From: Phytophthora colocasiae
Lineage: Eukaryota > Oomycota > Peronosporomycetes > Peronosporales > Peronosporaceae
Assembly: GCA_018806915.1 (NCBI GenBank)
Contig: JAGKQI010000014.1
Coordinates: forward strand, 29,226-93,225
Length of the DNA stretch: 64,000 nucleotides
Direction: 5' to 3'
In this document: one piece after another, positions 8,306-19,465 of the stretch
How the letters are laid out: each line of letters starts with the position of its first letter
How positions within the stretch are numbered: position 1 is the stretch's first letter
Program-made: the position numbers and the translations under genes
The notes under the pieces: model-generated
The model's input: only the letters and a program-made list of their open reading frames with translations
What the model was told of the DNA's origin: nothing
Database searches by the model: none

Positions 8306-9553
8306 TACCTCGAGCTCCGTAACCTCGAGCTCCATAGATTTTCCCGTCACTCACGTCTATCTGACCTAAGACATCGTCGATGAGAACACTTTGCATCGCA
8401 GCAAGAATGTCGTCTCTTGTCTGGTCCAATAGCAGGTGCATTGCTTGTTCGAACTTCTCCCGATCGCATGGCATTGCGCTGGTAAAGTGCATTGGCGTCC
8501 GTCGAATGAACATCTCGATCAAAGTTCCAAATTCCGGCGGCTTCAGTGTCAGCCATGCTGTCTCGTCGAACTGAAAACCATTGTGCACCCCCTCTCCTTC
8601 ACAGACGAGCTTCCAAGCAGAAACACGCTCCTTGTCGTAGCGTCGTGTAACCAGTCGATTGCGCACGGCAACTTTCACTCCATTCTCCAACGTGATGATG
8701 TTCCGATATGTTCGAGCATTTGGTGTTTTCTGGGTCTCGAACATCGACACACCTCTTGTGGTCTTGATAACCACATTGATGGCCAGTGCTAATTTTCCAC
8801 AGTAAGTTGCACGTCTCGAAAAGTGAAAAGGGGATCGTTTCCGTGGTGTAAAACTGACTGTACTCCAGTGCCATCAGGCTTTCGAACTTGGAGCGGGGGC
8901 GTTGAGCTGCACGCTTGAAACAGTTCGTCAGCAGGTGCACAATTGGTATCCAAGTCTTGGATTGGAGCATCGAAAAATTCCGTCTCTGACTCCCAGCTTT
9001 GTGTTACTACATTACGGACAGCTTCGTCTTGTTCAGTTAGGACAAGGAATGTGTCTTCCTGTGTCCGCACGACATTGGTGAGCGTTCGAATGTATGTCGC
9101 TTGTGCACGGGTTGACATGGCCAACGCTCGTTGTTCTTCTTCAGCTAAGGAACGTTCATGACGCTGCCGCGTGGCGACGCATTTCCAGAACCAAAACGAC
9201 GGTGTCTGAGCAGCGTTGAACTGGGCTTCCTCAGCCTCCTTGACGCGTCGTAAACTTACGACCATCTCCTCTAAATCGACTACTTGACGTCGCAATTCTT
9301 CGCGTTCTCGCTTCTCCCTGCGGCGATAGATTTGCCGTCTATTGATCTCTCTCGCACGGCGAGGCTTGCTGGTTTTGTTATGGCAAGTCAGCTCTCCCAT
9401 GTCCTGATCATCCGAAGTGCTGTTCGGGGAGAATGGATGGAGTTGTTCGACCGCATCTTTCAGAAAAATCGTTGCATCGAGATCATCCAAGTCGAGAGGA
9501 GGGTCCTCAGACGCCGGTAACGTTGGCGATGATTCTTCCAGTGTAGATGCCAT
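8256..9553 (-). pseudogene. M96-like gene, frameshifted, 3' end replaced by MULE sequence
   Basis: Start MASTLEESSPTLPASED at 9553. The frame is open to 8789 with a basic region (REINRRQIYRRREKREREEL; Glu at the Asn position) and helical middle (WFWKCVATRQRHERSLAEEE). Near KPDG it leaves frame, passes through a second frame (ETIPFSLFETCNLLWKI) and resumes in a third from about 8774 (RLVTRRYDKERVSAWKLV, then GEGVHNGFQFDETAW). The C-terminus reads LIDDVLGQIDVSD, then crosses the 9-bp TSD into the MULE and stops at 8256 within the nested insert. The original last codons lie beyond the other end of the MULE (5155 downward) and would add about 12 residues. Closest paralogue: 19466-20685. Confidence 0.75.
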
Positions 9554-10126
9554 GATATTTGTTGAAGCGGATGCTTGTCTTGTGGTACTTGGCGTGATTT
9601 TTGCGTTGTGTTTTGCTGGTTCTAGTACATCATGGCGTGAAATAGTTGTAAACATTATGGTTACGTCGTTTGCTCTCGTCACTCAACGTGTCCGGTGTGG
9701 AAGATAAAAAAAAAACTCACGCCATCACTGTACACGTGCGCTGTCTCTAATACACTTTTCCTTGACGAATCATGCTGACTTGTTTACAGTAGTTAGCGAG
9801 GACGACGCAACCTGGGAGCCAACTTTCTGCTAGACCTTGGAACCACTACACGTATTTCAAATGAATACTCAGAACTATTCTGAGCTTATCACACTTTTTC
9901 CTCTCAAAGTTTTTTGTGACATACTTGCAACCCCAATGATGAATTGGACAAAGTTCTGACAACGACGTGTTGTTGAACTCTATAATACATATTACTGTAT
10001 GTAAATCTCCATCACTATCGTGTGCGCCTCTGTTTCTAGTAGATCCAATCCACAGTCTATAAACTGAATTGCGAGATAGCTGTTCCTATAGAAGTGAGCA
10101 CTAAGTCTACTCCTGGTGTAAGCTCT
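9554..10126. other. Intergenic region upstream of an M96-like copy
   Basis: No gene is seen. The stretch is AT-rich with a run of ten A near 9706 followed by ctcacgccatcactgtacac. A similar sequence (ctcacgccatcagtgtgtgc) recurs at 23229 beside another M96-like block, so it is probably the shared 5' flank of this subfamily. It ends at the TTAA target of the piggyBac element. Confidence 0.5.
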
Positions 10127-10399
10127 TTAACCCCTTGTCTACCGACGTCGTAAGATACGCCATAGCAAAATCCGTACGTCATAACTTACGCCATAGAGCG
10201 CTTGACAATAGGAAATGGCTCGGGCCATACTGTAGCTAAGTCAAAAAAGAAAAATAAGATGCGAAAGGTCTAACTGGCAGAGTTAGAAATAGGGCGCGGT
10301 TAGGGTGCGGGAAGGAGATACGGCGTGTGCGGGAATGCGATACGCGCAAACCGCCCACGCCGACACTGGCAGCCTGCCAGTCATTCCAGAATTTGCTCG

Positions 10400-13223
10400 A
10401 TGGCGAGGATCCGGTCAAGCGCACGTGGAAAAACCGCTGCTGTCAAAGCTGTCGCCCGAGACATCGATTTTCGACATTTGTGGCGGCAACTGCTTGGCGT
10501 TGGGTGGACTGCGAAGCGGCCAAGCGGAATCCAGACGGAGTGGTCGTACGTGAGTCCAGAGGGTGGTAAATGTTTTGTTGGAGAGGATGCTGTTGTCGCT
10601 TATGTAGTGGAATCGGGGCTGCTGAAAGATGTCGATGGCAACGAAGAGGCCGAGAGCGACGAGGAAGCACAAGAAGAGGTCGGCAGTGCTGGTATCGACG
10701 TGGAAGCTGATGGGGTTCGTGCGTCCCAGATCGACACGAGTGCTCAACTCTCACAGGGCACACTGGATAATTTGTTTGGCGAGTCTAGCGACTCAGAAGT
10801 CGACCTTTCACAGGCTGCTGTTGCCCGTGCGTTTGATTTGTCGCCTAGCGATATACAAGGTGAGGAGTCGGAAAGGAGCGCCGCTACAAGCTTACAGCTA
10901 CTATCAGAGGCCTCAGGGCCCGAAAGTGATGACACACCGGCAAATATCCCACTTCCGACGACCGACCGAGTGCTACGGCTGCGGGTTTCCGTCAAGAAAG
11001 ACGTGAATTTTGTATCTGAAGACGAGGACCTGGATGCCTACGTGAGCTTTAGCTCTGGTGAAAGTGATGGTGAAGGCGGTATTGAGGGGGATGAAGACAC
11101 CAATGCAGTCCCAAGTGACGATGACGACGTTGTGTCGGAACAAGATGCGGTGCATTTAGACGAAGCTTTTGTCGCGTCTCTTCAAATAGGAACGGACAGA
11201 CTCACTTCGAACGGAGTCAAGGAGCGCGCGGCCGTGCTACGTACGATGGTCTGGACGCCTCCGTCGTCGTGTTTTGAAGAAGGAGGTTCTCCTTACCCTG
11301 GCCTAGCTATGGAAGAAGCCAAGCCGACGCTTGAGTTGCGTAGTCTTTGCCACTCCCCGTTACTGAGCTTCTTCTACTTTATGCCCAAGTCATTGTGGGT
11401 CTTGATAAATGACGAGACCAACCGGTACAACCAACAACAAATGGAGCGGCGCGCGCAGGCTACACTGGCGAGACAAGAAGGCCGTGGCCGCGGAAGTAGT
11501 CAGCTCCAACCCGAGACTATTGTCAAGATTCGCCGGCGCTTGAAATCGTCGCCGGCTTACCAGACTCATGAAATCTTGCACGTGATAGGCCTTCTCGTCG
11601 CGCGGATGATGTGCCCACAAAAGCGCAGCTTTGCGGATCACTGGTCAATGTCCGAGAATGGTGCTATACCTGCAGGGACTTTTGGTCGGTTTATGGGTCG
11701 GAACAGGTGTCAGGACATTCTCCGTGACTTGCACTTCGTTGATAACGAAGGGGAACGGACACAGGACAAGCTGTGGAAACTTCGGCCTGTCATCACAAAG
11801 TTACAGCAGCGTTTTCTGGCTGGCTGGTCTCTTCCTGGTGTTTTTTCTTTTGACGAAGGTGTTTTGCCTTCCACTTCGAGACGTAACACTACGCGTATGT
11901 ACATGCCGGATAAGCCGCACCGCTACGGTTCTAAAATGTTCATGCTGTGTGATTCAAGAACGGCATATTGCCACAGGTATGTTCTATTTCAATTATGTCG
12001 TAACTTACTACCTCCTGTTATATCTGACCAGCTATGTCGTAACTTACTCCAGATTTGAGATGTATGCCGGGAAACGCAACGCGGGAGATGAAGGTGACTT
12101 CTCATTCGACCACAAGACAGGTGCTGCAGCCGTCGTTCGAAACCTGAAGACCGTTTTCGAGTCGACTTCGCGGCGGCAATGGCATCTTATCGTCATCGAT
12201 AGATTCTACTCTTCGATTTTGCTGGCTGTGGAACTTCTCGGCATGAGTGTGTACATGCTTGGAACTGTCATGACCGACAGACTTGGTTTCGACAAGAATG
12301 TGAAGTCGACGCGCAAGACTCGCCCCCAAAGCATCCCAAGAGGCACCTTCACCTTTACTCGCTCCGTGGATGTTCCCAGCATGGTAGCATTTCATTGGTT
12401 TGACAGCAAACCCGTGCACTACTTGTGCACGGGCTCGACGATGGCGGGAAGCACTATCAAGCGAAATGTCAAAGGCGAAGGCTCGATAACTGTACCGTGT
12501 CCGGAAGCTGTGACCGACTACCAACGCTGGATGGGCGGAGTTGATGTGCATGATCAACTCCGCCTTCAAGCGTTCTCACTGCAAACTTCAACGAGGTTTA
12601 AGAAATACTACAAGTGCTTGTTTCTGGGCTTTGTTGATCTTGCTCTAGTGAACGCCTTCATCTCGCACAAGGAGACGGCGCGGCTCGCAGGTACGGCGGC
12701 TATGACACGAGGAGAATGGTACGCCGTGCTACAGAACCAGCTACTGCAGGTGAAAGCCGATGACTTCGCCGGAGTGGTCGTGACGCCACCTACCTACACC
12801 CAGAAGCGCAGACGCACGCCCGTTCGCCTTTCACACGCCCCTGAGCAATCCGATGACTGGGTCACGGTGAGTGGCGTACAGAAGCGTCGCCAGCGCTCCT
12901 GCAAAGTTTGTGCTCTGTTGAGAACAGACCGGAAGAAGAAGTCTTTCGCCACGACCTTCTTTTGCGAGCGCTGCTCCCTTGATGCTGCAAAATGCTGGCT
13001 TTGCAACAAGATCCGGCACAGCTATACAGGTGAAGCAAAAACGTGCTTCGCGATATGGCATGAAGACTTTGACTGCGGTCAAAGTATTCCAGCGACACTG
13101 GGCAAAAAAGTTGTGCTTCGTAGACCAAGACAGGAAGCTGGCAAGCGAAAGAAGACCCGCCGCGAACTCGAGCTCCACAATGGAGACGCTGATGATGAGG
13201 AAAGCAAAAGTGGCGAGGCGTGA
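10400..13223 (+). CDS. piggyBac transposase (about 915 aa, one intron)
   Basis: The first good ATG is 10400 (MARIRSSARGKTAAVKAV). The frame before it begins at a GTG and is not credible. Exon 1 ends at 11976. A 76-base intron (GT at 11977, AG at 12051-12052) removes in-frame stops and joins CHR to FEMYAGKRN. Exon 2 ends at TGA 13221-13223. The N-terminal oomycete piggyBac region (DFRHLWRQLLGVGW) is followed by a long acidic linker, then the DDE domain. Catalytic aspartates are seen in FSFDEG (about D485), VIDRFYSS (about D575) and GGVDVHDQ (about D690). The C-terminus has a Cys-rich RING/PHD-like domain of CxxC pairs (CKVC, CERC, CWLC) near residues 810-860, as needed for end binding. The ORF looks intact, so the transposase could be active. 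Confidence 0.88.
11977..12052 (+). other. Intron of the piggyBac transposase gene
   Basis: 76 bases from gtatgt to ctccag. Removal restores the frame across two otherwise overlapping ORFs and yields the conserved piggyBac context before the second catalytic aspartate. A direct repeat (tatgtcgtaacttact) occurs twice inside the intron. Its short size suits oomycete introns. Confidence 0.8.
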
Positions 13224-13667
13224 CTGGTGGGTTCGCGCAACTGCGCTGAAGTCGTCTTTGATGAGTGTTTCCCGTTGGCACTGCGTATGCAGGACAAAAT
13301 GAAACTTGTTCTTGATTTGCTGCTTGTTCTTTACTATCTATTGTGTTGTCGTGCGATTCATTGCGCTGTTATGTTCATCGTTTTTTTATGCAATGAAACA
13401 ACTTACGACATTGCAAGTCTTGCGAAGTCTGGTACGTCGTATGATAGACGACATGATTTGAGAAAACCGGTTGAGAACTTATACAGCTTCCCGCATGTGG
13501 CTATGTACGCTATATTAAAGCCAAGTAAAAAAGAAAAAGTCATGACTAGGTCATGACCCTGTGACCTGTTATCCGAAGATATCAGCTGGTTTTTTGTGTG
13601 TTACGTGAGGATATCGGCACGAGGGTCATGACCTACATACCACGTCTTCATTGGCCATTATTTGTGA

Positions 13668-13925
13668 TTAATTTTGGTGGAAAGTGAAATTCATCTCGTG
13701 AACAAGGACTCCTCGGTAAAGAGTTCGCCCCAGAGCATACTTATATGAAGAGATACTGACCACAGGAGCATTACGATAAAAGGCAGTCACCAGCTGATTC
13801 GGTCGTCTACAAGGAGCACGTTCAGGTGCCTGCGCGTCATATTTACCTACTGTATCAAGGAGAATCTGAATCAGTGATTGGTACGCGATCGTCTTTACTT
13901 TGATTGTTGTGCTATCTGTCGCCAC
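13668..13925 (-). pseudogene. Cyclin-like fragment carried by Crypton copy 1
   Basis: An open frame of about 85 codons, preserved identically in copy 2 (16583-16840). It has no ATG (opens at GTG) and is preceded by AG, which could be a splice acceptor. The stretch LVTAFYRNAPVVSISSYKYA resembles the start of a Pho80-type cyclin box (consensus-like FHxxxxPxISIxxYLxRI), with a helix before it (SLIQILLDTVGKYDAQ). The similarity then ends abruptly at GRTLYRG. It may be a captured host fragment or a 3' exon of the element. Weak call made from memory of the family pattern. Confidence 0.35.
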
Positions 13926-14275
13926 TAACGGTTGTCACCGTCGGTCTGATAAGCAGGGCACCTACTTGCTTGACGTTTAATGCATTACTTGTGCGGAGAT
14001 ATGCACAGCTTCTTCTTCCAAGCAGCCGTGTAGTTGGTGAACAAGAACTGCGATTTTCAACGACGTCGAGGACGCTCCGTCACCGGGGGATATCTACCAC
14101 TGCGGTAAATACGCTGGTGTAGAGTGATGTAAACTTGACGGGGGAGTGCTGTGCTACACCTTCAGACTTAAACAGTGCTCCTGAGGCAGATTACCAACAT
14201 GGTATTTCGCAAATGTACGTGCAACGCGACAAATAGGGACAAATATTGTGTTCATATCGGCAATAACGATCATGG

Positions 14276-16307
14276 CTACACTGATTTCTTTCTTTGTAGG
14301 TATTTTGAAAATGCATCAATGCTCCGCGTTCCCCGCTCCTCCTCAGCACGATCTATTGCAGCCTCTGCGGACTCAACTGCACTCATCAACGATCGTACGT
14401 ATTTAATAATCCTCAGCCGTCTTGAAAAAAATTTAGCTTCCTTTGACGATGATCTCCACTTGCATCCGTAGGTGCTTTCAAGGTGTGCTATAGATGGATA
14501 TCCGGAGAGCCCAACATGCCATTCAGTCCATAACTCCCGAACAGTGCGGATACCTCTGCTCATAGAATAATTCGGTACGTCACTGGTCGTCGGGGTTTCC
14601 GTGTTTGCAATCGGTGTATGACGCTGTACTGATGATGATATTTGTATTCCTTCTGCAGCACTTGTAGATTGAGTAGTACATAGTGGCACGAGTCTAAATT
14701 CCATCTGCCCACGCAGCATCGAGGTGAGACTGGTATTTGTTTCACTTAAGACTTGAGCGATCTTGGCTTGATTTGATTCTAATCGCTGCATAACTTCTGC
14801 GTGTTGTTTAGATATTTGAGCAGATAACAACGGCATCGCGACTTGTAATTGCATTTCAACCGGGGACTTAGCGGTCGCAGCCACTTCAAGAGCTTGAGCT
14901 CTAAAACGTTGAAATGCGTCACCTAAAATTTGATGCTGCTGGAACCGAGAGGAGGAGGTCATACAGCACCGCTGCATCTTGAAGAAATACAGAACAGAAG
15001 GTACCGTAACAACTGTAAAAACCACGAGCTGCTAAGTTTTCTTCCCATGCCCCTCTAACATTTTGGTTTCGCATAATTCCAGTTCAGGAAAAATGAGTTG
15101 TTGCAGTTCTAGAGGTGGATCAACAGATGCACGTTCCAGGTAGTACAATCGAGATCGGGGTGGATGCCTGACAGTGCGCGCATTGCCTCGCGTGCAAGGG
15201 AGCAGCATACACTGCCTCACACGTATCCAGTCCCCATCGTCCATGGCGTCGAGTCTGAGAAATGTCGACGTCCGCGCTTTCGAGATGACGCACACCTTGT
15301 TGCCGATTAATATGCGTCTTCTTGTTAAAAGTAAGCCCTAAGTGCTTGAACACTGCCTCGTAGCTGGCTTTGTGCGTCTCGTAGGTGATTGATTTATCCC
15401 GCTGCCGTCCACGTAACAACTTAGTGTCGTACCAGTCTTGTGGTAACGAAAACAGGGAATGGCTCTCTATCAACGTGAAATAATTGAAAAAGTAAATTGC
15501 AGCGGCACCGACAGGGCATATATGAACGTCCTTGTTTCGCATGTACCCAACATGCTGCAACTTTCCAAATGTGTTGGTTTTTCCATGTTGAACTAGTATC
15601 ACTAGGGCAATACAGGACTGGTAACCTTCACCATCCAACTTTTGAGAGAACATATCTGCAAACTCAAGATCACGGATATTTTCTCCACGCAGTAGCCCAA
15701 AGTGGGATAACAGAAATGCTGTACGACCGCGGATGTCATCGAGAGAAAAAAATGTGTTGCAAATTTGCTGGAACTGGTCCGCAGAAGAATATCCATCCAA
15801 CAGGGAGCCAATTCCTCTGTCTTCGTAGTTCTTCTTCTTTGTAGCAGTAGTCTGCGTCTGAACGTTTTTTATGAGTTGCTTCACGGCTGGTGTTCGAGGG
15901 TGCTGATTCGAATTTGTGCGAAGGGCAACCTGTTGGTTATAGAGATCAACAATTGCGTTCGTGTAGCCGCAAACCGTAGACCCGCCAATCGTTTTTTCGC
16001 TGTTCAGCTTTGACTTTCGCCCAATTACCATACTCGAAAGGAAAAGATGAAGTTTGCCCCCAGTTACCGTGTCTCGATCTCGGAATTCGCGAGCAGAACA
16101 CCACTGAATGTACTCTTTCTGGTAAGCGTCATACTTACGCTTAGTGTTGATTGGTCGCGTTTCAAGCGTAGTCTGAATTGTAGCACGTTCGCTTTCGTCA
16201 ATTTCGAGCTGCATGTCAACTTCACTTGCTTCTATCGCTTCAACCGTATTCCGCGGCGCTACGGCAGCTGCATAGGATCGGATAGACACTCCAGATGGCT
16301 TCCCCAT
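14276..16307 (-). pseudogene. Crypton tyrosine recombinase, copy 1 (frameshifted)
   Basis: Start ATG at 16307 (MGKPSGVSIRSYAAAV). The first 380 or so codons are intact and contain the core-binding region (KRKYDAYQKEYIQWCS), the first catalytic Arg context (SHFGLLRGENIRDLEF) and the box with HINRQQGVRHLES, then RRHGRW and the tyrosine in EAVYAAPL. Frame is then lost through several single-base deletions between 14950 and 15180. It is recovered in a separate 249-codon frame (14276-15025) that ends in a GCR1_C-like DNA-binding domain (RTVRELWTEWHVGLSGYPSI). Comparison with copy 2 suggests an undamaged protein of about 680 residues. Confidence 0.8.
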
Positions 16308-16582
16308 GTCACCTTCACTTGTGTTTGCTGAAAAAGGTTTCAAAATACTTTATTTTGAAAACAGATATTTTGATTGAGTCCTAAATTTGGTGTTGACTCG
16401 GGTCAGGACCCATACAATCCAACACATGATACTCATTAAGTAAAAAAGAAAAAGTCATGACTAGGTCATGACCCTGTGACCTGTTATCTGAAGATATCAG
16501 CTGGTTTTTTGTGTGTTACGTGAGGATATCGGCACGAGGGTCATGACCTACATACCACGTCTTCATTGGCCATTATTTGTGA

Positions 16583-16840
16583 TTAATTTTGGTGGAAAGT
16601 GAAATTCATCTCGTGAACAAGGACTCCTCGGTAAAGAGTTCGCCCCAGAGCATACTTATATGAAGAGATACTGACCACAGGAGCATTACGATAAAAGGCA
16701 GTCACCAGCTGATTCGGTCGTCTACAAGGAGCACGTTCAGGTGCCTGCGCGTCATATTTACCTACTGTATCAAGGAGAATCTGAATCAGTGATTGGTACG
16801 TGATCGTCTTTACTTTGATTGTTGTGCTATCTGTCGCCAC
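16583..16840 (-). pseudogene. Cyclin-like fragment carried by Crypton copy 2
   Basis: Same 85-codon frame as 13668-13925, with one visible amino-acid change (KTITYQ against KTIAYQ). Conservation of the frame, while the recombinase frames beside it are broken in both copies, is notable. It may be chance because the copies are very young. Lacks an ATG. Confidence 0.35.
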
Positions 16841-17190
16841 TAACGGTTGTCACCGTCGGTCTGATAAGCAGGGCACCTACTTGCTTGACGTTTAATGCAT
16901 TACTTGTGCGGAGATATGCACAGCTTCTTCTTCCAAGCAGCCGTGTAGTTGGTGAACAAGAACTGCGATTTTCAACGACGTCGAGGACGCTCCGTCACCG
17001 GGGGATATCTACCACTGCGGTAAATACGCTGGTGTAGAGTGATGTAAACTTGACGGGGGAGTGCTGTGCTACACCTTCAGACTTAAACAGTGCTCCTGAG
17101 GCAGATTACCAACATGGTATTTCGCAAATGTACGTGCAACGCGACAAATAGGGACAAATATTGTGTTCATATCGGCAATAACGATCATGG

Positions 17191-19229
17191 CTACACTGAT
17201 TTCTTTCTTTGTAGGTATTTTGAAAATGCATCAATGCTCCGCGTTCCCCGCTCCTCCTCAGCACGATCTATTGCAGCCTCTGCGGACTCAACTGCACTCA
17301 TCAACGATCGTACGTATTTAATAATCCTCAGCCGTCTTGAAAAAAATTTAGCTTCCTTTGACGATGATCTCCACTTGCATCCGTAGGTGCTTTCAAGGTG
17401 TGCTATAGATGGATATCCGGAGAGCCCAACATGCCATTCAGTCCATAACTCCCGAACAGTGCGGATACCTCTGCTCATAGAATAATTCGGTACGTCACTG
17501 GTCGTCGGGGTTTCCGTGTTTGCAATCGGTGTATGACGCTGTACTGATGATGATATTTGTATTCCTTCTGCAGCACTTGTAGATTGAGTAGTACATAGTG
17601 GCACGAGTCTAAATTCCATCTGCCCACGCAGCATCGAGGTGAGACTGGTATTTGTTTCACTTAAGACTTGAGCGATCTTGGCTTGATTTGATTCTAATCG
17701 CTGCATAACTTCTGCGTGTTGTTTAGATATTTGAGCAGATAACAACGGCATCGCGACTTGTAATTGCATTTCAACCGGGGACTTAGCGGTCGCAGCCACT
17801 TCAAGAGCTTGAGCTCTAAAACGTTGAAATGCGTCACCTAAAATTTGATGCTGCTGGAACCGAGAGGGGAGGAGGTCATACAGCACCGCTGCATCTTGAA
17901 GAAATACAGAACGAAGGTACCGTAACAACTGTAAAAAACCACGAGCTGCTAAGTTTTCTTCCCATGCCCCCTCTAACATTTTGGTTTCGCATAATTCCAG
18001 TTCAGGAAAAATGAGTTGTTGCAGTTCTAGAGGTGGATCAACAGATGCACGTTCCAGGTAGTACAATCGAGATCGGGGTGGATGCCCTGACAGTGCGCGC
18101 ATTGCCTCGCGTGCAAGGGGAGCAGCATACACTGCCTCACACGTATCCAGTCCCCATCGTCCATGGCGTCGAGTCTGAGAAATGTCGACGTCCGCGCTTT
18201 CGAGATGACGCACACCTTGTTGCCGATTAATATGCGTCTTCTTGTTAAAAGTAAGCCCTAAGTGCTTGAACACTGCCTCGTAGCTGGCTTTGTGCGTCTC
18301 GTAGGTGATTGATTTATCCCGCTGCCGTCCACGTAACAACTTAGTGTCGTACCAGTCTTGTGGTAACGAAAACAGGGGAATGGCTCTCTATCAACGTGAA
18401 ATAATTGAAAAAAGTAAATTGCAGCGGCACCGACAGGGCATATATGAACGTCCTTGTTTCGCATGTACCCAACATGCTGCAACTTTCCAAATGTGTTGGT
18501 TTTTCCATGTTGAACTAGTATCACTAGGGCAATACAGGACTGGTAACCTTCACCATCCAACTTTTGAGAGAACATATCTGCAAACTCAAGATCACGGATA
18601 TTTTCTCCACGCAGTAGCCCAAAGTGGGATAACAGAAATGCTGTACGACCGCGGATGTCATCGAGAGAAAAAAATGTGTTGCAAATTTGCTGGAACTGGT
18701 CCGCAGAAGAATATCCATCCAACAGGGAGCCAATTCCTCTGTCTTCGTAGTTCTTCTTCTTTGTAGCAGTAGTCTGCGTCTGAACGTTTTTTATGAGTTG
18801 CTTCACGGCTGGTGTTCGAGGGTGCTGATTCGAATTTGTGCGAAGGGCAACCTGTTGGTTATAGAGATCAACAATTGCGTTCGTGTAGCCGCAAACCGTA
18901 GACCCGCCAATCGTTTTTTCGCTGTTCAGCTTTGACTTTCGCCCAATTACCATACTCGAAAGGAAAAGATGAAGTTTGCCCCCAGTTACCGTGTCTCGAT
19001 CTCGGAATTCGCGAGCAGAACACCACTGAATGTACTCTTTCTGGTAAGCGTCATACTTACGCTTAGTGTTGATTGGTCGCGTTTCAAGCGTAGTCTGAAT
19101 TGTAGCACGTTCGCTTTCGTCAATTTCGAGCTGCATGTCAACTTCACTTGCTTCTATCGCTTCAACCGTATTCCGCGGCGCTACGGCAGCTGCATAGGAT
19201 CGGATAGACACTCCAGATGGCTTCCCCAT
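17191..19229 (-). pseudogene. Crypton tyrosine recombinase, copy 2 (frameshifted)
   Basis: Start ATG at 19229. The N-terminal about 320 codons run to 18258 in one frame. The remainder (MLRGRQRDKSITYE onward) is continuous in another frame from 18339 to TGA-type stop at 17191, so the only break lies near 18370-18420 in homopolymer runs (a G run and an A run each one base longer than in copy 1). The region from the catalytic box to the GCR1_C-like end is intact here but broken in copy 1. A coiled-coil segment (AQISKQHAEVMQRLESNQAK) precedes the DNA-binding domain. Confidence 0.8.
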
Positions 19230-19465
19230 GTCACCTTCACTTGTGTTTGCTGAAAAAGGTTTCAAAATACTTTATTTTGAAAACAGATATTTTGATTGAG
19301 TCCTAAATTTGGTGTTGACTCGGGTCAGGACCCATACAATCCAACACATGATACTCATTAAGTATCTTGCAATGGGGTAAGTTATGACGTAAAAGTACCG
19401 TCAGTTACGTGTTTGGTGTCATGAATTTCGGTAGACAAGGGGTTAAAATAACTACATGCCATGTT

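Larger units (their letters stand above)
5165..8345. mobile_element. Mutator-like element (MULE), non-autonomous, nested
   Basis: The element is bounded by a perfect 9-bp direct repeat GTCACTCAC (5156-5164 and 8346-8354), the target-site length of Mutator elements. The left TIR starts gggaaaatctatggagctcg and runs about 108 bases to 5272. The matching right TIR is split into 7353-7422 and 8308-8345 by a later insert. The interior holds a FAR1-like transposase remnant on the plus strand and two decayed gene fragments on the minus strand. It inserted into the last codons of the M96-like gene at 8256-9553. Without the nested insert it is about 2.3 kb and too short and broken to encode its own transposase. 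Confidence 0.85.
13523..16437 (-). mobile_element. Crypton-like element, copy 1
   Basis: A 2915-base unit starting at AAGTA (13523-13527), followed directly by copy 2 at the next AAGTA (16438). It has no TIRs, as expected of Cryptons, which integrate by tyrosine recombinase and leave short direct repeats. It encodes a GCR1_C-type tyrosine recombinase on the minus strand and has a 750-base region downstream of the recombinase stop with a second conserved frame. It sits in the 3' part of the piggyBac, after the transposase stop. Confidence 0.85.
16438..19359 (-). mobile_element. Crypton-like element, copy 2 (head-to-tail with copy 1)
   Basis: A 2922-base unit nearly identical to copy 1 and in the same orientation. 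AAGTA occurs at 16438 and again at 19360, giving three AAGTA sites around two units. This fits site-specific integration of a circle next to a resident copy, or unequal exchange. The differences from copy 1 seen by eye are almost all one-base length changes in runs, with a few substitutions (for example cgcgatc against cgtgatc near 13884/16800). Confidence 0.88.
10131..19442 (+). mobile_element. piggyBac element carrying two Cryptons
   Basis: The element is bounded by TTAA on both sides (10127-10130 and 19443-19446) with inverted ends CCCCTTGTCTACCG and CGGTAGACAAGGGG. TTAA targeting and the encoded DDD transposase both define piggyBac. The total is 9312 bases. Removing the two Crypton copies at 13523-19359 leaves about 3.5 kb, a normal length for an autonomous element. 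Subterminal repeats containing variants of gtcgtaagatacgcc and gtaagttatgacgtaa lie near both ends and may bind transposase. It inserted between two minus-strand M96-like copies. Confidence 0.9.

Noticed and set aside
8774..8800. Introns explaining the frame changes in M96-like copies
   Set aside because: No GT-AG pair restores frame without removing conserved residues. Related copies read straight through these places.
13904..14471. Plus-strand ORFs in the Crypton (and their twins at 16819-17386)
   Set aside because: They are antisense to the recombinase 3' region or spacer, with no family features. Identity between copies reflects the recent duplication.
14276..15025. Separate gene downstream of the Crypton recombinase
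   Set aside because: Copy 2 shows it continuous with the recombinase frame, so it is the C-terminal GCR1_C-like part split by frameshifts.
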